From: an uncultured Marinosulfonomonas sp.
Lineage (GTDB): Bacteria > Pseudomonadota > Alphaproteobacteria > Rhodobacterales > Rhodobacteraceae
Length of the DNA: 17,424 bases
Direction: 5' to 3'
NCBI GenBank assembly: GCA_947311455.1
Contig: CAMZKY010000231.1
Coordinates: 1-17,424, forward strand
Positions 1 through 6,872 of this stretch are shown here, in pieces. Numbering within the stretch: the stretch's first letter is position 1; every line of letters starts with the position of its first letter. The position numbers and the translations under genes are program-made. The notes under the pieces are model-generated. The model was not told where the DNA came from and did not search any database. It saw nothing but the letters and a program-made list of their open reading frames with translations.

Positions 1-403
1 ATCATTTTTTGCCTCGTGTTCCGAGCAATTGAACCGAGGCGTTGGCTAAAAAACTCCGTTCCACCGTCGGCTGGCAGGGGTGTTTCCACTCCGAGAAGTA
101 ACCAGCTGGCCGATCTTGGCGTGCAGCTTCTCGATCTGCGCCCCGTCATCCCGCCCGGGTTCTCGCCCCCGCCTGGAAAATGCCGTGGCCATGTTTTCAA
201 TCGCGGCCCGTTTCCATGTGCCGATTTGCGTCGGATGCACGCCATACTTCTTCGACAGCTCCGCCATCGTCATGTCTTCGCGGATCGCCTCAAGCGCAAC
301 TTTGGCCTTGAATTCGGGCGAGTGGTTCTTTCGTTTCGTCATTCTGAATCGTCTCTCTCGTTAGTCGATCCATCTTAACTGCTGGTCCGAAATTCCGCGA
401 CCA
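1..403 (-). mobile_element. IS3-family insertion sequence, partial (upstream end)
   Basis: This is the orfA-proximal end of an IS3-family element. The rest, including nearly all of the DDE transposase orfB, lies beyond the left edge. On the minus strand orfA ends in a run of six A followed by TGAT (positions 10 to 1), so an orfB ATG at 5-3 overlaps the orfA TGA. This is the layout used for programmed frameshifting in this family. The outer end is placed at 403 by inference: IS3-family ends begin 5'-TG, and reading inward from 403 gives TGGTCGCGG. Bases 384-402 form an imperfect palindrome that may be part of the terminal repeat. The other end and any target duplication are not visible. Confidence 0.7.
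2..342 (-). pseudogene. IS3-family transposase OrfA, frame broken by a short insertion
   Basis: The N-terminal part is a clear IS3-type OrfA, the helix-turn-helix subunit that binds the element's ends (HTH_Tnp_1 fold). It carries conserved stretches such as SPEFKAKVALEAIRE, YGVHPTQIGTWK and IEKLHAKIGQLV. After QLV the frame runs into an unrelated tail and stops at 46. The expected continuation, VERSFLANAS and then GTRGKK, is present in another frame from about position 64 down to the TGA at 4-2. About 35 bases (roughly 65-99) separate the two parts; 35 is not a multiple of three, so the frame is lost. The copy is therefore probably unable to make normal OrfA or the OrfAB fusion. The family call is firm. 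The exact limits of the extra bases are inferred from memory of the family consensus. Confidence 0.75.
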
Positions 404-706
404 CCTCTGGCTAACGTGGATCACGCAGCAAGTAAAGTCGCTGAAGCTGGGCACTCAGGACTTATTTTCATCTATGGGCCAAATGCCAAACCCGAAGCCG
501 ACATGAGCGCTTTGGTGGAAGAATACGAAGGAAAAGGCTTTAATCTTACATTTGTATCAGCGAAGGCTTTTGCAGAAGGCGTTATTTCACTGGCTCCAAG
601 CGTAACACCTGCGGTGGTGGTCGAACTGCTGAACAAGCACTTGGCGCTCACCCGTGCGAAGGAAGTAACAATCCATCACTGTAAGGAAGTCATTGATAAA
701 ATGTGA
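404..706 (+). pseudogene. C-terminal remnant of an unrecognised gene cut by the IS
   Basis: An open frame runs from the inferred IS end at 404 to TGA at 704-706, about 100 codons. An initiation codon is possible only at GTG 416, with no convincing ribosome site. Reading back, the frame enters the IS and meets TAG at 362, so the native N-terminus has been removed. The remnant has an alternating helix/strand look: a helix with AASKVAEAG, a hydrophobic strand LIFIYG, then helices and a strand NLTFVSA. The order helix, small residues, strand is compatible with the region after the catalytic core of PD-(D/E)XK nucleases, including some restriction enzymes. No catalytic residues remain to test this, so that is only a guess. 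No partner gene is visible. Confidence 0.5.
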
Positions 707-726
707 TTTTCACAAAGGTGAATCAC
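703..726 (+). terminator. Weak stem-loop after the gene remnant
   Basis: GTGAT (703-707) and TCAC (710-713) pair with GTGA (718-721) and ATCAC (722-726) around an AAAG loop, with two unpaired T bases. It overlaps the stop codon of the remnant. There is no T-run after it, so termination is uncertain. Confidence 0.25.
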
Positions 727-826
727 CTAAGCTCAGTATACTGTGCTTGTACTGTATTTGGCATAGAAACATTTTACTTCTCGACACCTAAAAGTGACCT
801 AAGTTATTGTTATCATAGAATTTGTC

Positions 827-902
827 TGGTGCCCCCACACGGACTCGAACCGCGGACCTATTGATTACAAATCAATTGCTCTACCAGCTGAGCTATAGGG
901 GC
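827..902 (-). tRNA. tRNA-Thr (anticodon TGT)
   Basis: On the minus strand the sequence folds into a full cloverleaf. The acceptor stem is GCCCCTA with TGGGGGC, containing one G-T pair. The D arm contains AGCTGGTAGA. The anticodon stem ATTGA/TCAAT encloses the loop TTTGTAA, giving anticodon TGT (reads ACA, threonine). The T arm has GGTTCGAGTCC. The discriminator base is A (830) and the 3' CCA is encoded (829-827). The gene lies 58 bases downstream of the iron permease on the same strand and has its own candidate promoter. Confidence 0.97.
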
Positions 903-911
903 ACTTGGGGT

Positions 912-940
912 GATTTAGCGGGAAGTTCTGTGTCTGGCAA
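912..940 (-). promoter_or_regulatory. Candidate promoter of tRNA-Thr
   Basis: Read on the minus strand, TTGCCA (940-935) and TAAATC (917-912) are separated by 17 bases and lie 9 bases upstream of the mature tRNA 5' end. The -35 box matches the consensus at five of six positions; the -10 box is weak. Confidence 0.4.
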
Positions 941-960
941 GCCCTGTTCAGCATCATTTT

Positions 961-2640
961 TCATTTGTTTTCTCCAACCTGGTTTTTGTTGCTTTTCGCT
1001 AACAACAAAACTGCCGACATGCCCATTGCAATAACCAGCAAAGCAGCCGGAGAGGCTTGGCCTATATTTTCAAGTGAAGCTTGCTCATAAACCAGCGTTG
1101 AAAGGGTGTTAAAATTGAATGGGCGCAACAGTAATGTAGCTGGTAATTCTTTTACGCTATCAACAAATACGAGCAACAGCGCAGTGGCGATTGATCCTCT
1201 GATCAGTGGTGCATAAATGTTGCGCAAGGTTGAGCCGCTGGTATTGCCAAGGGACCGTGCGGCCATCGGCAGGCTCGGAGGGATACGCCCCATGGCCCCG
1301 TCAATTGCGCCTTGCGCAATAGCGAAAAACCGCACAGAATAGGCTAGGATAATTGCAAACCCTGTACCTGTTAACACTAAGCCGATATCAACGCCTGTTG
1401 CCCATTCCACGGTGTCTGCCAACAGATTATCGGCATAGGCGAGGGGGATCAGGATAGCGACGCCCAGAACAGCCCCGGGGGCGGCGTATCCGATTGTTGT
1501 CATGGGTAACAGTTTTTGCAGCCAAGGCCGTTTTGACAGACGCACGCCATATACCAACACGATTGCTGCCAGCACCGTAGTGAGGGCCGCTATGCCGCCA
1601 ACAGTGACGGTATTTAGCAACGCACGCAAAAGATCGGTGTTTGCCCAGTAATCCGTATTTTCAATTGCATGCGAGATCATCACCCCTACGGGCAATATAA
1701 ATCCGATCAGGAAAGGAATTGCACACAGCGCAAAAGCCATCCACTTAACCGATCCTTGCAGCGTTGAGCGCTCGATTTTGCGGGTTTGTCGGGCGTTAGT
1801 ATGAAAACGCGAGTTTTTACGCCCCGTTTTTTCCAATCCGACCAACAGCAGAACCAACAACAAAACCACACCCGAAATCTGCGCGGCACCGCCTGCATTG
1901 TTTGCCTCAAGCCATACGGTGAAAATACCGGTGGTTAACGTTTGTACAGCAAAAAATTCAACTGTGCCAAAATCGCTAACAGTTTCCATCATCACAACCG
2001 CAACGCCCGCAGCGATGGCAGGGCGCACCAATGGTACGCCGACACGCCAAAATCGCTCTAGCGGGCCAATGCCTAGTGTGCGCGCAACTTCTAGTGCACC
2101 GCCGGATTGTTCGCGTAAAGCTGTGCGGGCCAACAAATACACATACGGGAATAGCGACATCGACATCACCAGAATAGCCGAGTTCATTGACCGGATTTGA
2201 GGGAACCAGTAGTCGCGCGAGCTGTTCCATCCGAACACTTCACGCAGCGCCGTTTGCACAGGCCCCGCATATTCCAGAAAATCAACGATCGCATAGGCGC
2301 CGATGTAGGCGGGTACCGCAAGCGGTAGTAATAGCAGCCATTCAAACAGTCGCGATGCAGGAAATCGGTACATAACGATAAGCCAAGCGGCGCCCGTTCC
2401 AACGACCGCCGTAATCATCCCGACAGATAGCATAAGGATGAGAGAATTTAGAAAATAACGGGGTAATGTGGTGCGTAAAAGATGCGGCCAAATGTTATCA
2501 GCGGGAAAAAATGCAATCCACGCGACCGACACAATTGGCAAAATGACCATTATCGCGATGGCCACCGCCAGCACTGGCCACAGCTCAATCGAAAGTTTTT
2601 TACCCGAAACGGGCTGTTTTATCGTTTTTTGCGCATTCAT
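961..2640 (-). CDS. Iron(III) ABC transporter permease, two-domain (FbpB/SfuB type)
   Basis: The 559-residue inner-membrane protein has two fused permease halves, as in the FbpB/SfuB family that moves ferric iron delivered by a periplasmic binding protein. Each half carries an EAA loop, the contact for the ATPase: EVARTLGIGPLERFWRVGVP in the first half and MAARSLGNTSGSTLRNIYAP in the second. About twelve hydrophobic helices are spread along the chain, with a basic linker (KTGRKNSRFHTNARQTRK) between halves. Length is normal for the family. The FFAVQTLTTGIFTVWL stretch is typical of iron permeases; thiamine ThiP is the main alternative. ATG at 2640 has only a poor ribosome site. No binding protein or ATPase gene adjoins it, so these must be encoded elsewhere. 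Confidence 0.88.
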   Translation of the reverse strand: MNAQKTIKQPVSGKKLSIELWPVLAVAIAIMVILPIVSVAWIAFFPADNIWPHLLRTTLPRYFLNSLILMLSVGMITAVVGTGAAWLIVMYRFPASRLFEWLLLLPLAVPAYIGAYAIVDFLEYAGPVQTALREVFGWNSSRDYWFPQIRSMNSAILVMSMSLFPYVYLLARTALREQSGGALEVARTLGIGPLERFWRVGVPLVRPAIAAGVAVVMMETVSDFGTVEFFAVQTLTTGIFTVWLEANNAGGAAQISGVVLLLVLLLVGLEKTGRKNSRFHTNARQTRKIERSTLQGSVKWMAFALCAIPFLIGFILPVGVMISHAIENTDYWANTDLLRALLNTVTVGGIAALTTVLAAIVLVYGVRLSKRPWLQKLLPMTTIGYAAPGAVLGVAILIPLAYADNLLADTVEWATGVDIGLVLTGTGFAIILAYSVRFFAIAQGAIDGAMGRIPPSLPMAARSLGNTSGSTLRNIYAPLIRGSIATALLLVFVDSVKELPATLLLRPFNFNTLSTLVYEQASLENIGQASPAALLVIAMGMSAVLLLAKSNKNQVGENK

Positions 2641-2664
2641 TAACCGCGAGTTACCGGAAACCGC

Positions 2665-2694
2665 TTACACTGTCCAGAAAAGCGCTTATATAAA
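2665..2694 (+). promoter_or_regulatory. Candidate promoter of the sulfotransferase-like gene
   Basis: TTACAC (2665-2670) and TATAAA (2689-2694) are 18 bases apart in the 82-base divergent gap, placing a start of transcription near 2701. No clear iron-regulator box was recognised in this gap. Confidence 0.4.
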
Positions 2695-2722
2695 CATAGC
2701 GTAATTGATTAAAGAGATTTTG

Positions 2723-3598
2723 ATGAAAGTTGCTTTCCATATTGGTGCGCATTGCACAGACGAAGACCGGTTAATCAAATCGCTGCTGAAGAATCGTGAA
2801 CAGCTTTCAAAATCCGGGATCATTGTTCCCGGGCCTAGCCGGTATCGCAACCTTATCCGACAAACCATTCAATCGCTCGATGGATCCGTCATTACGATTG
2901 AAACCCAGGAGGCGTTGCTGGATGCCATTATTGATGAAGACAAGGTTGAACGATTGATCCTGTCCAGCGAGAATTTTTTGTCTTTTCCAAACTGGATTTT
3001 TGGTGGCCAATCTTTGTACACCACTGCGGGTGAACGGATACAGAAGCTGGCCGGATTATTTGCAGGATCCGAGACCGAGTTTTTTTTGTCAATCCGCAAT
3101 CCTGCGACGTTTATTCCCGCTGTTTATGCGCACACCAAAGACATTTCATTTGCCGATTATTTGCGCGGGGTAAATCCTTATACTGTTTCATGGGCAAAGA
3201 TTGTTGCAGAGATTAGGCAGTCGAACCCAGATAAACGACTTGTGGTGTGGTGTAACGAAGACACGCCGATGATTTGGACACAGCTTATGCAAGTTATTAC
3301 GGGTGCGGACAAACAGTTCGCTTTCGAAGGGCAGCTTGATCTGTTGGCCGAAATTATGACACGGGAAGGGTTGCAGCGATATATTTCCTATCTAAAAACC
3401 CACCCGCCGCAAGACGACGTTCAGGCAAGCCGCATAATCACGGCTTTTTTAGATAAGTTTGCTGTTGATGAAAAAGTAGAAGAAGAGCTTGATGCGCCAG
3501 GTTGGACATTTGAGTTGGTTGAGCGGATCACCGACCAATACGAGCTTGATATTCAGCGGATTGCAGAAATGCCAGATGTTGAGCTAATCGAGCCCTAA
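2723..3598 (+). CDS. Sulfotransferase-like conserved protein of unknown function
   Basis: The start is set at ATG 2723, because AAAGAG at 2711-2716 lies six bases before it; an upstream TTG (2705) is in frame but unsupported. The product has 291 residues. The N-terminus MKVAFHIGAHCTDEDRLIKS has the strand-turn-helix opening of P-loop sulfotransferases (family pattern HIG-x-H-K-T-G-T-T), but C-T-D-E-D replaces the loop that binds the PAPS cofactor. Other family-like marks remain: SSENF near residue 84 and SIRNPATFIPAVYAH further on, matching the usual R-x-P segment. It has no signal peptide or membrane helix, so it is probably cytoplasmic. Similar proteins of this size are, from memory, common in Rhodobacterales as hypothetical proteins. 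Enzymatic activity is doubtful. Confidence 0.7.
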   Translation: MKVAFHIGAHCTDEDRLIKSLLKNREQLSKSGIIVPGPSRYRNLIRQTIQSLDGSVITIETQEALLDAIIDEDKVERLILSSENFLSFPNWIFGGQSLYTTAGERIQKLAGLFAGSETEFFLSIRNPATFIPAVYAHTKDISFADYLRGVNPYTVSWAKIVAEIRQSNPDKRLVVWCNEDTPMIWTQLMQVITGADKQFAFEGQLDLLAEIMTREGLQRYISYLKTHPPQDDVQASRIITAFLDKFAVDEKVEEELDAPGWTFELVERITDQYELDIQRIAEMPDVELIEP

Positions 3599-3613
3599 AA
3601 CGAGGCCAAACGG

Positions 3614-3638
3614 ACATCGCCAAGCGAAAAGGCGGTGT
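3614..3638. terminator. Hairpin between convergent genes
   Basis: ACATCGCC (3614-3621) pairs with GGCGGTGT (3631-3638), eight pairs with one wobble, around a nine-base loop. It sits in the 43-base gap between two converging genes and could stop transcription from both sides, but neither side has a T-run. Confidence 0.35.
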
Positions 3639-3641
3639 TGC

Positions 3642-4265
3642 CTACCCTGCTTTCTTTAAATCGGCGATCATTTTATCAATGTTGCCCCGACGTTTATCCA
3701 GCATTGCGCCGATTTCCGTGCGTTCCGTCAAGAGCATGTTGATGCCTTCGATGAACATATTAAAGAATTTATCCTTACCGGATTTATCCGATACCAAAAA
3801 TTTAACTTCAAATGGTGCTTGGCCTTTCAAATGGGCCATGGATTTCACTTCGATAAAGCTTTTGACTTTGCGTGAAGATTTAACCACCACTTTTCCACCA
3901 ATGAAAACGCGGAATTGCTTGCCGTATTTACGTGCGATATAGCCTTGAAAGGCTTTGGTGAACTTTCGCAATTGACCAGAACTTGCCGAGCGTGCATCAG
4001 CACCCAGCGCATAGCGGGCCATCACCGGAATATCGGCATATTTGGCAAATAGCTTTTCGAAATCCTTAATCATGCTTCGCTCTGATTTTCCAGAGCTGAT
4101 AATTTTGTTAAGGTCAGCCACTAAAAGATCCACTAACGAACGCGCTTTACTTTCTGAAATGGCAAACGCCGGAGAAGCAAGCGCTGCAATCGAAATTGAT
4201 GCGAGTCCAAGGGAAAACCCGCGGCGAGAAAGCTTATTCATAGGGGTCTGCGTACGGATCATCAT
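3642..4265 (-). CDS. mlaC: MlaC/Ttg2D family periplasmic phospholipid-binding protein
   Basis: MlaC carries phospholipid across the periplasm between the MlaA complex in the outer membrane and the MlaFEDB ABC transporter in the inner membrane. The product has about 207 residues, against 211 in Escherichia coli. Residues 13-18 are SRRGFS, a twin-arginine motif, followed by a hydrophobic stretch and an ASPAFA cleavage site near residue 35, so export is probably by Tat. The body holds family-like stretches such as DIPVMARYALG, FTKAFQGYIARKYG and TERTEIGAMLDKRRGNIDKM. The start at 4265 is chosen because AAGGAG (4277-4272) lies six bases upstream; ATG at 4262 or 4241 is possible. It overlaps the end of mlaA by 32 bases, implying co-translation. 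No mlaFED genes are nearby. Confidence 0.88.
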   Translation of the reverse strand: MMIRTQTPMNKLSRRGFSLGLASISIAALASPAFAISESKARSLVDLLVADLNKIISSGKSERSMIKDFEKLFAKYADIPVMARYALGADARSASSGQLRKFTKAFQGYIARKYGKQFRVFIGGKVVVKSSRKVKSFIEVKSMAHLKGQAPFEVKFLVSDKSGKDKFFNMFIEGINMLLTERTEIGAMLDKRRGNIDKMIADLKKAG

Positions 4266-4992
4266 TATCATCTCCTTGGTCGGCTGTTTGGCCAAGTTTA
4301 AATCGGCGGCTTTGAAGATAGAAAAGCCGTGCTTGGGCGTAACTATCTGCACTTTCATATAGGATGGAATCGATTGTATCTGCAAACCGATATCGCGAAT
4401 CCAGCTTGGATAGGCCTTTTACCACCGGCCCCAGATATTTTTCGGGCGATGGCGCTTTAAATGTAAGCGGGTTAGTGAAAACATCAACCACCATCCCAAT
4501 CATGTCACGCTCTGTTGAAGGGCCGAGGAAGGGCAATTCGACGTAATTTCCTTCGGGAACACCCCAAATGTGCAGGGTTTCGCCAAAATCTGTTGGGTCT
4601 TCATGCAATCCCATGGCACCCGCTGGATCAAGAATGCCCCCAAGCCCAACGGTTGTATTAATCGCGAAACGTGTTGTGTTGCTAAAAGCGCGCAAAATTC
4701 GAAGCTGCAGGATGTCGTTCATTACCACACTGGGTAAATTCAGATTGGAGGCAAAATTCCCAACGCCTTGGCGAATTGGGCCTGGAACACCATTTCCATA
4801 GGCACCAGCAAGCGGTTTTACCAGATCTTTATCAAGATCACGATTGGCGGCATGAACGGCGCGGTTCTGCTCTTCGTATGGGTCGACAAACCCTTTTGGT
4901 GTGGGCGCAGTGCACGCAGCAATGTTAAAAACAATTGCGCAAACAAAGAAAACCCGTATAGATTTTACCATTAAGTTAGAAGTATTAAACAC
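4234..4992 (-). CDS. mlaA: MlaA/VacJ family outer-membrane lipoprotein
   Basis: MlaA is a ring-shaped lipoprotein of the outer-membrane inner leaflet that removes misplaced phospholipids and passes them to MlaC. The product has 252 residues from GTG 4992, or 245 from ATG 4971. The signal peptide ends in the lipobox IAAC, placing the lipidated cysteine at residue 27 (20 from the ATG). Family features are visible: DPYEEQNRAVHAANRDLD, NTTRFAINTTVGLGGILDPA, EDPTDFGETLHIWGVPEG and ELPFLGPSTERD. The GTG start has a weak GAGA site six bases upstream, while the ATG has none but gives a more usual signal length, so the start is open. The C-terminus is unusually acidic (DQGDDNDDPYADPYE). It is first in a two-gene unit with mlaC and divergent from the type I secretion genes. 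Confidence 0.92.
   Translation of the reverse strand: MFNTSNLMVKSIRVFFVCAIVFNIAACTAPTPKGFVDPYEEQNRAVHAANRDLDKDLVKPLAGAYGNGVPGPIRQGVGNFASNLNLPSVVMNDILQLRILRAFSNTTRFAINTTVGLGGILDPAGAMGLHEDPTDFGETLHIWGVPEGNYVELPFLGPSTERDMIGMVVDVFTNPLTFKAPSPEKYLGPVVKGLSKLDSRYRFADTIDSILYESADSYAQARLFYLQSRRFKLGQTADQGDDNDDPYADPYE
4272..4277 (-). promoter_or_regulatory. Ribosome binding site deciding the mlaC start
   Basis: AAGGAG on the minus strand, six bases before the ATG at 4265, lies inside the last codons of mlaA. It is much stronger than anything in front of the ATG at 4241. Confidence 0.6.
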
Positions 4993-5125
4993 GATTTGTC
5001 TCGATTATTAAGTTTGTTTCCTGAAATAAGCATTGTTAGAGTAATGGATAGTCAAATAGATAACCTTGTTCTACCTCTGTGGCAGTTTGGTTACAAGTTT
5101 TGGGAAAAACGTTGAATTCAAGGGC

Positions 5126-5130
5126 AAGGA
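5126..5130 (+). promoter_or_regulatory. Ribosome binding site deciding the start of the secretion ATPase
   Basis: AAGGA five bases before ATG 5136 favours that start over the in-frame GTG at 5079, which has no site. Confidence 0.65.
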
Positions 5131-5135
5131 ACAGA

Positions 5136-6872
5136 ATGCGGACAGTAAATGATACAAACGGCCGTGCGGAGCTAAAAGAAATGCGGCGCAAAAGCCGCTC
5201 TCTTTTTTGGCTTGTTGCGCTATTTAGCGTATTTGTAAATATTTTGATGCTGACCGCCCCATTGTATATGCTGCAGATCTATGACCGCGTTTTGGGAAGT
5301 CGATCCGAAGAAACCTTGCTGGCACTATCAGTTTTGGTGGCGTTTCTATTTCTGGTGATGGGCCTGCTTGATTATTCGCGTGGGCGTATTCTGGCGCGCA
5401 TCGGTGCGAAATTTCAGGCCAATCTGGATCAGCGCGTTTTTTCTGCGGTTCTGCAAGCCAGCTCAAATGGGCGTGGAAACGAATATGCGGCAACGGGGAT
5501 GCGTGATCTTGAATCCATCCAGCGTTTGCTTTCTTCGCCGGTTTTGGCATCAATTTTTGATATCCTGTGGACACCACTGTTCATCTTTGGAATTTTCTTG
5601 TTTCATCCTTGGCTTGGCTATTTGGCCATCACTGGGGGTGTAGCACTCCTGATATTGGCCTTTTTGAACCAGTTTATTAGCCGAGATCCAATTCATACAG
5701 CCAACAGTTCCAAGTTTAAATCCGATCAAATGGCAGGACAAATGCGCACCGAAGCCGAGTTGGTTCAAAGCCTTGGCATGCGCCAATCTTCTTTTGATCG
5801 TTTGTCTGTGGCCCGCGATGAATCGTTGTCATCGACGATAAATGCATCAGATATATCTGGTGGATTTTCTGTTTTAACAAAAACTTTCCGGATGTTTTTG
5901 CAGTCGGCCATGCTGGGTCTGGGCGCCTATCTGGTGTTGCAAAACGAGATGACAGGCGGTGCTATGATCGCCGGTTCAATTCTGATGGGGCGCGCACTTG
6001 CACCGATTGAACAACTTATCGCGCAATGGGCGATGGTTCAGCAAGCGCGCAAAGGCTGGAAAAACCTTTCGATATTATTGTCTGAAACACCAGCAGAGCG
6101 CGCGCGCACGTCGCTTCCAACACCCAAAGCGCATCTGAAGGTTGACCAGCTAACATTGCTGCCACCCGGCCAACAACAGGCCGCGCTGCAAATGGTTAGC
6201 TTTGAGGTGAAGCCGGGACAGGCCCTTGGCGTTATTGGCCAATCAGGTTCGGGGAAATCATCGTTGGCCCGTGCGATCATGGGTGTGTGGACACCAGCAC
6301 GTGGTAAGATACGTTTAGACGGTGCGGCGCTGGATCAATATGATCCAGATGTGCTGGGCTCATATATCGGATACCTACCGCAGCGGGTGCAGCTATTTGA
6401 TGGCACCATTGCCGAAAATATTGCGCGCATGGCCATCCAGCCAAATGATGAAGCCGTTGTATTGGCCGCCCAAAAGGCCGCCGCACATGATATGATTTTG
6501 GAATTCCCAGACGGGTATGACACCGTGGTGACAGCGAATGGTGGCCGCCTATCCGGTGGCCAGCTTCAACGTATCGGGCTGGCGCGTGCCATGTATGGTG
6601 AACCGGTAATTCTGGTGCTTGATGAACCAAACTCAAATCTTGATAATGATGGCTCAATTGCGCTGAACACGGCGATCAAACAAATGAAAGCAGCGGGCAA
6701 AGCCGTAATCATCATGGCGCACCGCCCTTCGGCCATCCAAGAATGCGAAATGATCCTGATGCTAGAAGGTGGCATCGTCAAAGCATTTGGCCCCAAAGAA
6801 GACGTGCTTAAGTCCATGGTTAAAAACCATGCACAAATTGCCAAAATGCCAAACGCCGGAGGTGTATCATGA
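5136..6872 (+). CDS. Type I secretion system permease/ATPase (PrtD/HlyB type)
   Basis: This inner-membrane ABC exporter drives one-step secretion of proteins together with an HlyD-type adaptor and a TolC-type channel. The product has 578 residues, normal for the PrtD class, which lacks the N-terminal peptidase-like domain of HlyB. A membrane domain with about six helices (residues 25-310) starts with an FVNILMLTAPLYMLQIYDRV stretch typical of the class. The ATPase domain follows: Walker A GQSGSGKSS (about 366-374), signature LSGGQ (about 471), Walker B VILVLDEP (about 491-498) and switch histidine in IMAHRPS (about 528). All nucleotide-binding motifs are intact. It overlaps the adaptor gene by four bases (ATGA). 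No RTX-repeat substrate is encoded in the window. Confidence 0.94.
   Translation: MRTVNDTNGRAELKEMRRKSRSLFWLVALFSVFVNILMLTAPLYMLQIYDRVLGSRSEETLLALSVLVAFLFLVMGLLDYSRGRILARIGAKFQANLDQRVFSAVLQASSNGRGNEYAATGMRDLESIQRLLSSPVLASIFDILWTPLFIFGIFLFHPWLGYLAITGGVALLILAFLNQFISRDPIHTANSSKFKSDQMAGQMRTEAELVQSLGMRQSSFDRLSVARDESLSSTINASDISGGFSVLTKTFRMFLQSAMLGLGAYLVLQNEMTGGAMIAGSILMGRALAPIEQLIAQWAMVQQARKGWKNLSILLSETPAERARTSLPTPKAHLKVDQLTLLPPGQQQAALQMVSFEVKPGQALGVIGQSGSGKSSLARAIMGVWTPARGKIRLDGAALDQYDPDVLGSYIGYLPQRVQLFDGTIAENIARMAIQPNDEAVVLAAQKAAAHDMILEFPDGYDTVVTANGGRLSGGQLQRIGLARAMYGEPVILVLDEPNSNLDNDGSIALNTAIKQMKAAGKAVIIMAHRPSAIQECEMILMLEGGIVKAFGPKEDVLKSMVKNHAQIAKMPNAGGVS

Noticed and set aside
404..902. Genomic island boundary with the tRNA-Thr gene as attachment site
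   Set aside because: No integrase and no repeated copy of the tRNA 3' end was seen; the nearby IS alone does not make an island.
822..1034. Plus-strand open frame across the tRNA-Thr gene
   Set aside because: It lies antisense to a well-folded tRNA and to the end of the iron permease, with no ribosome site.
5033..5062. Possible promoter TTGTTA/TAGATA for the secretion genes and a TTGACT box for mlaA on the other strand
   Set aside because: The spacing or the -10 boxes are poor on both strands; a divergent promoter must exist here but I cannot place it.
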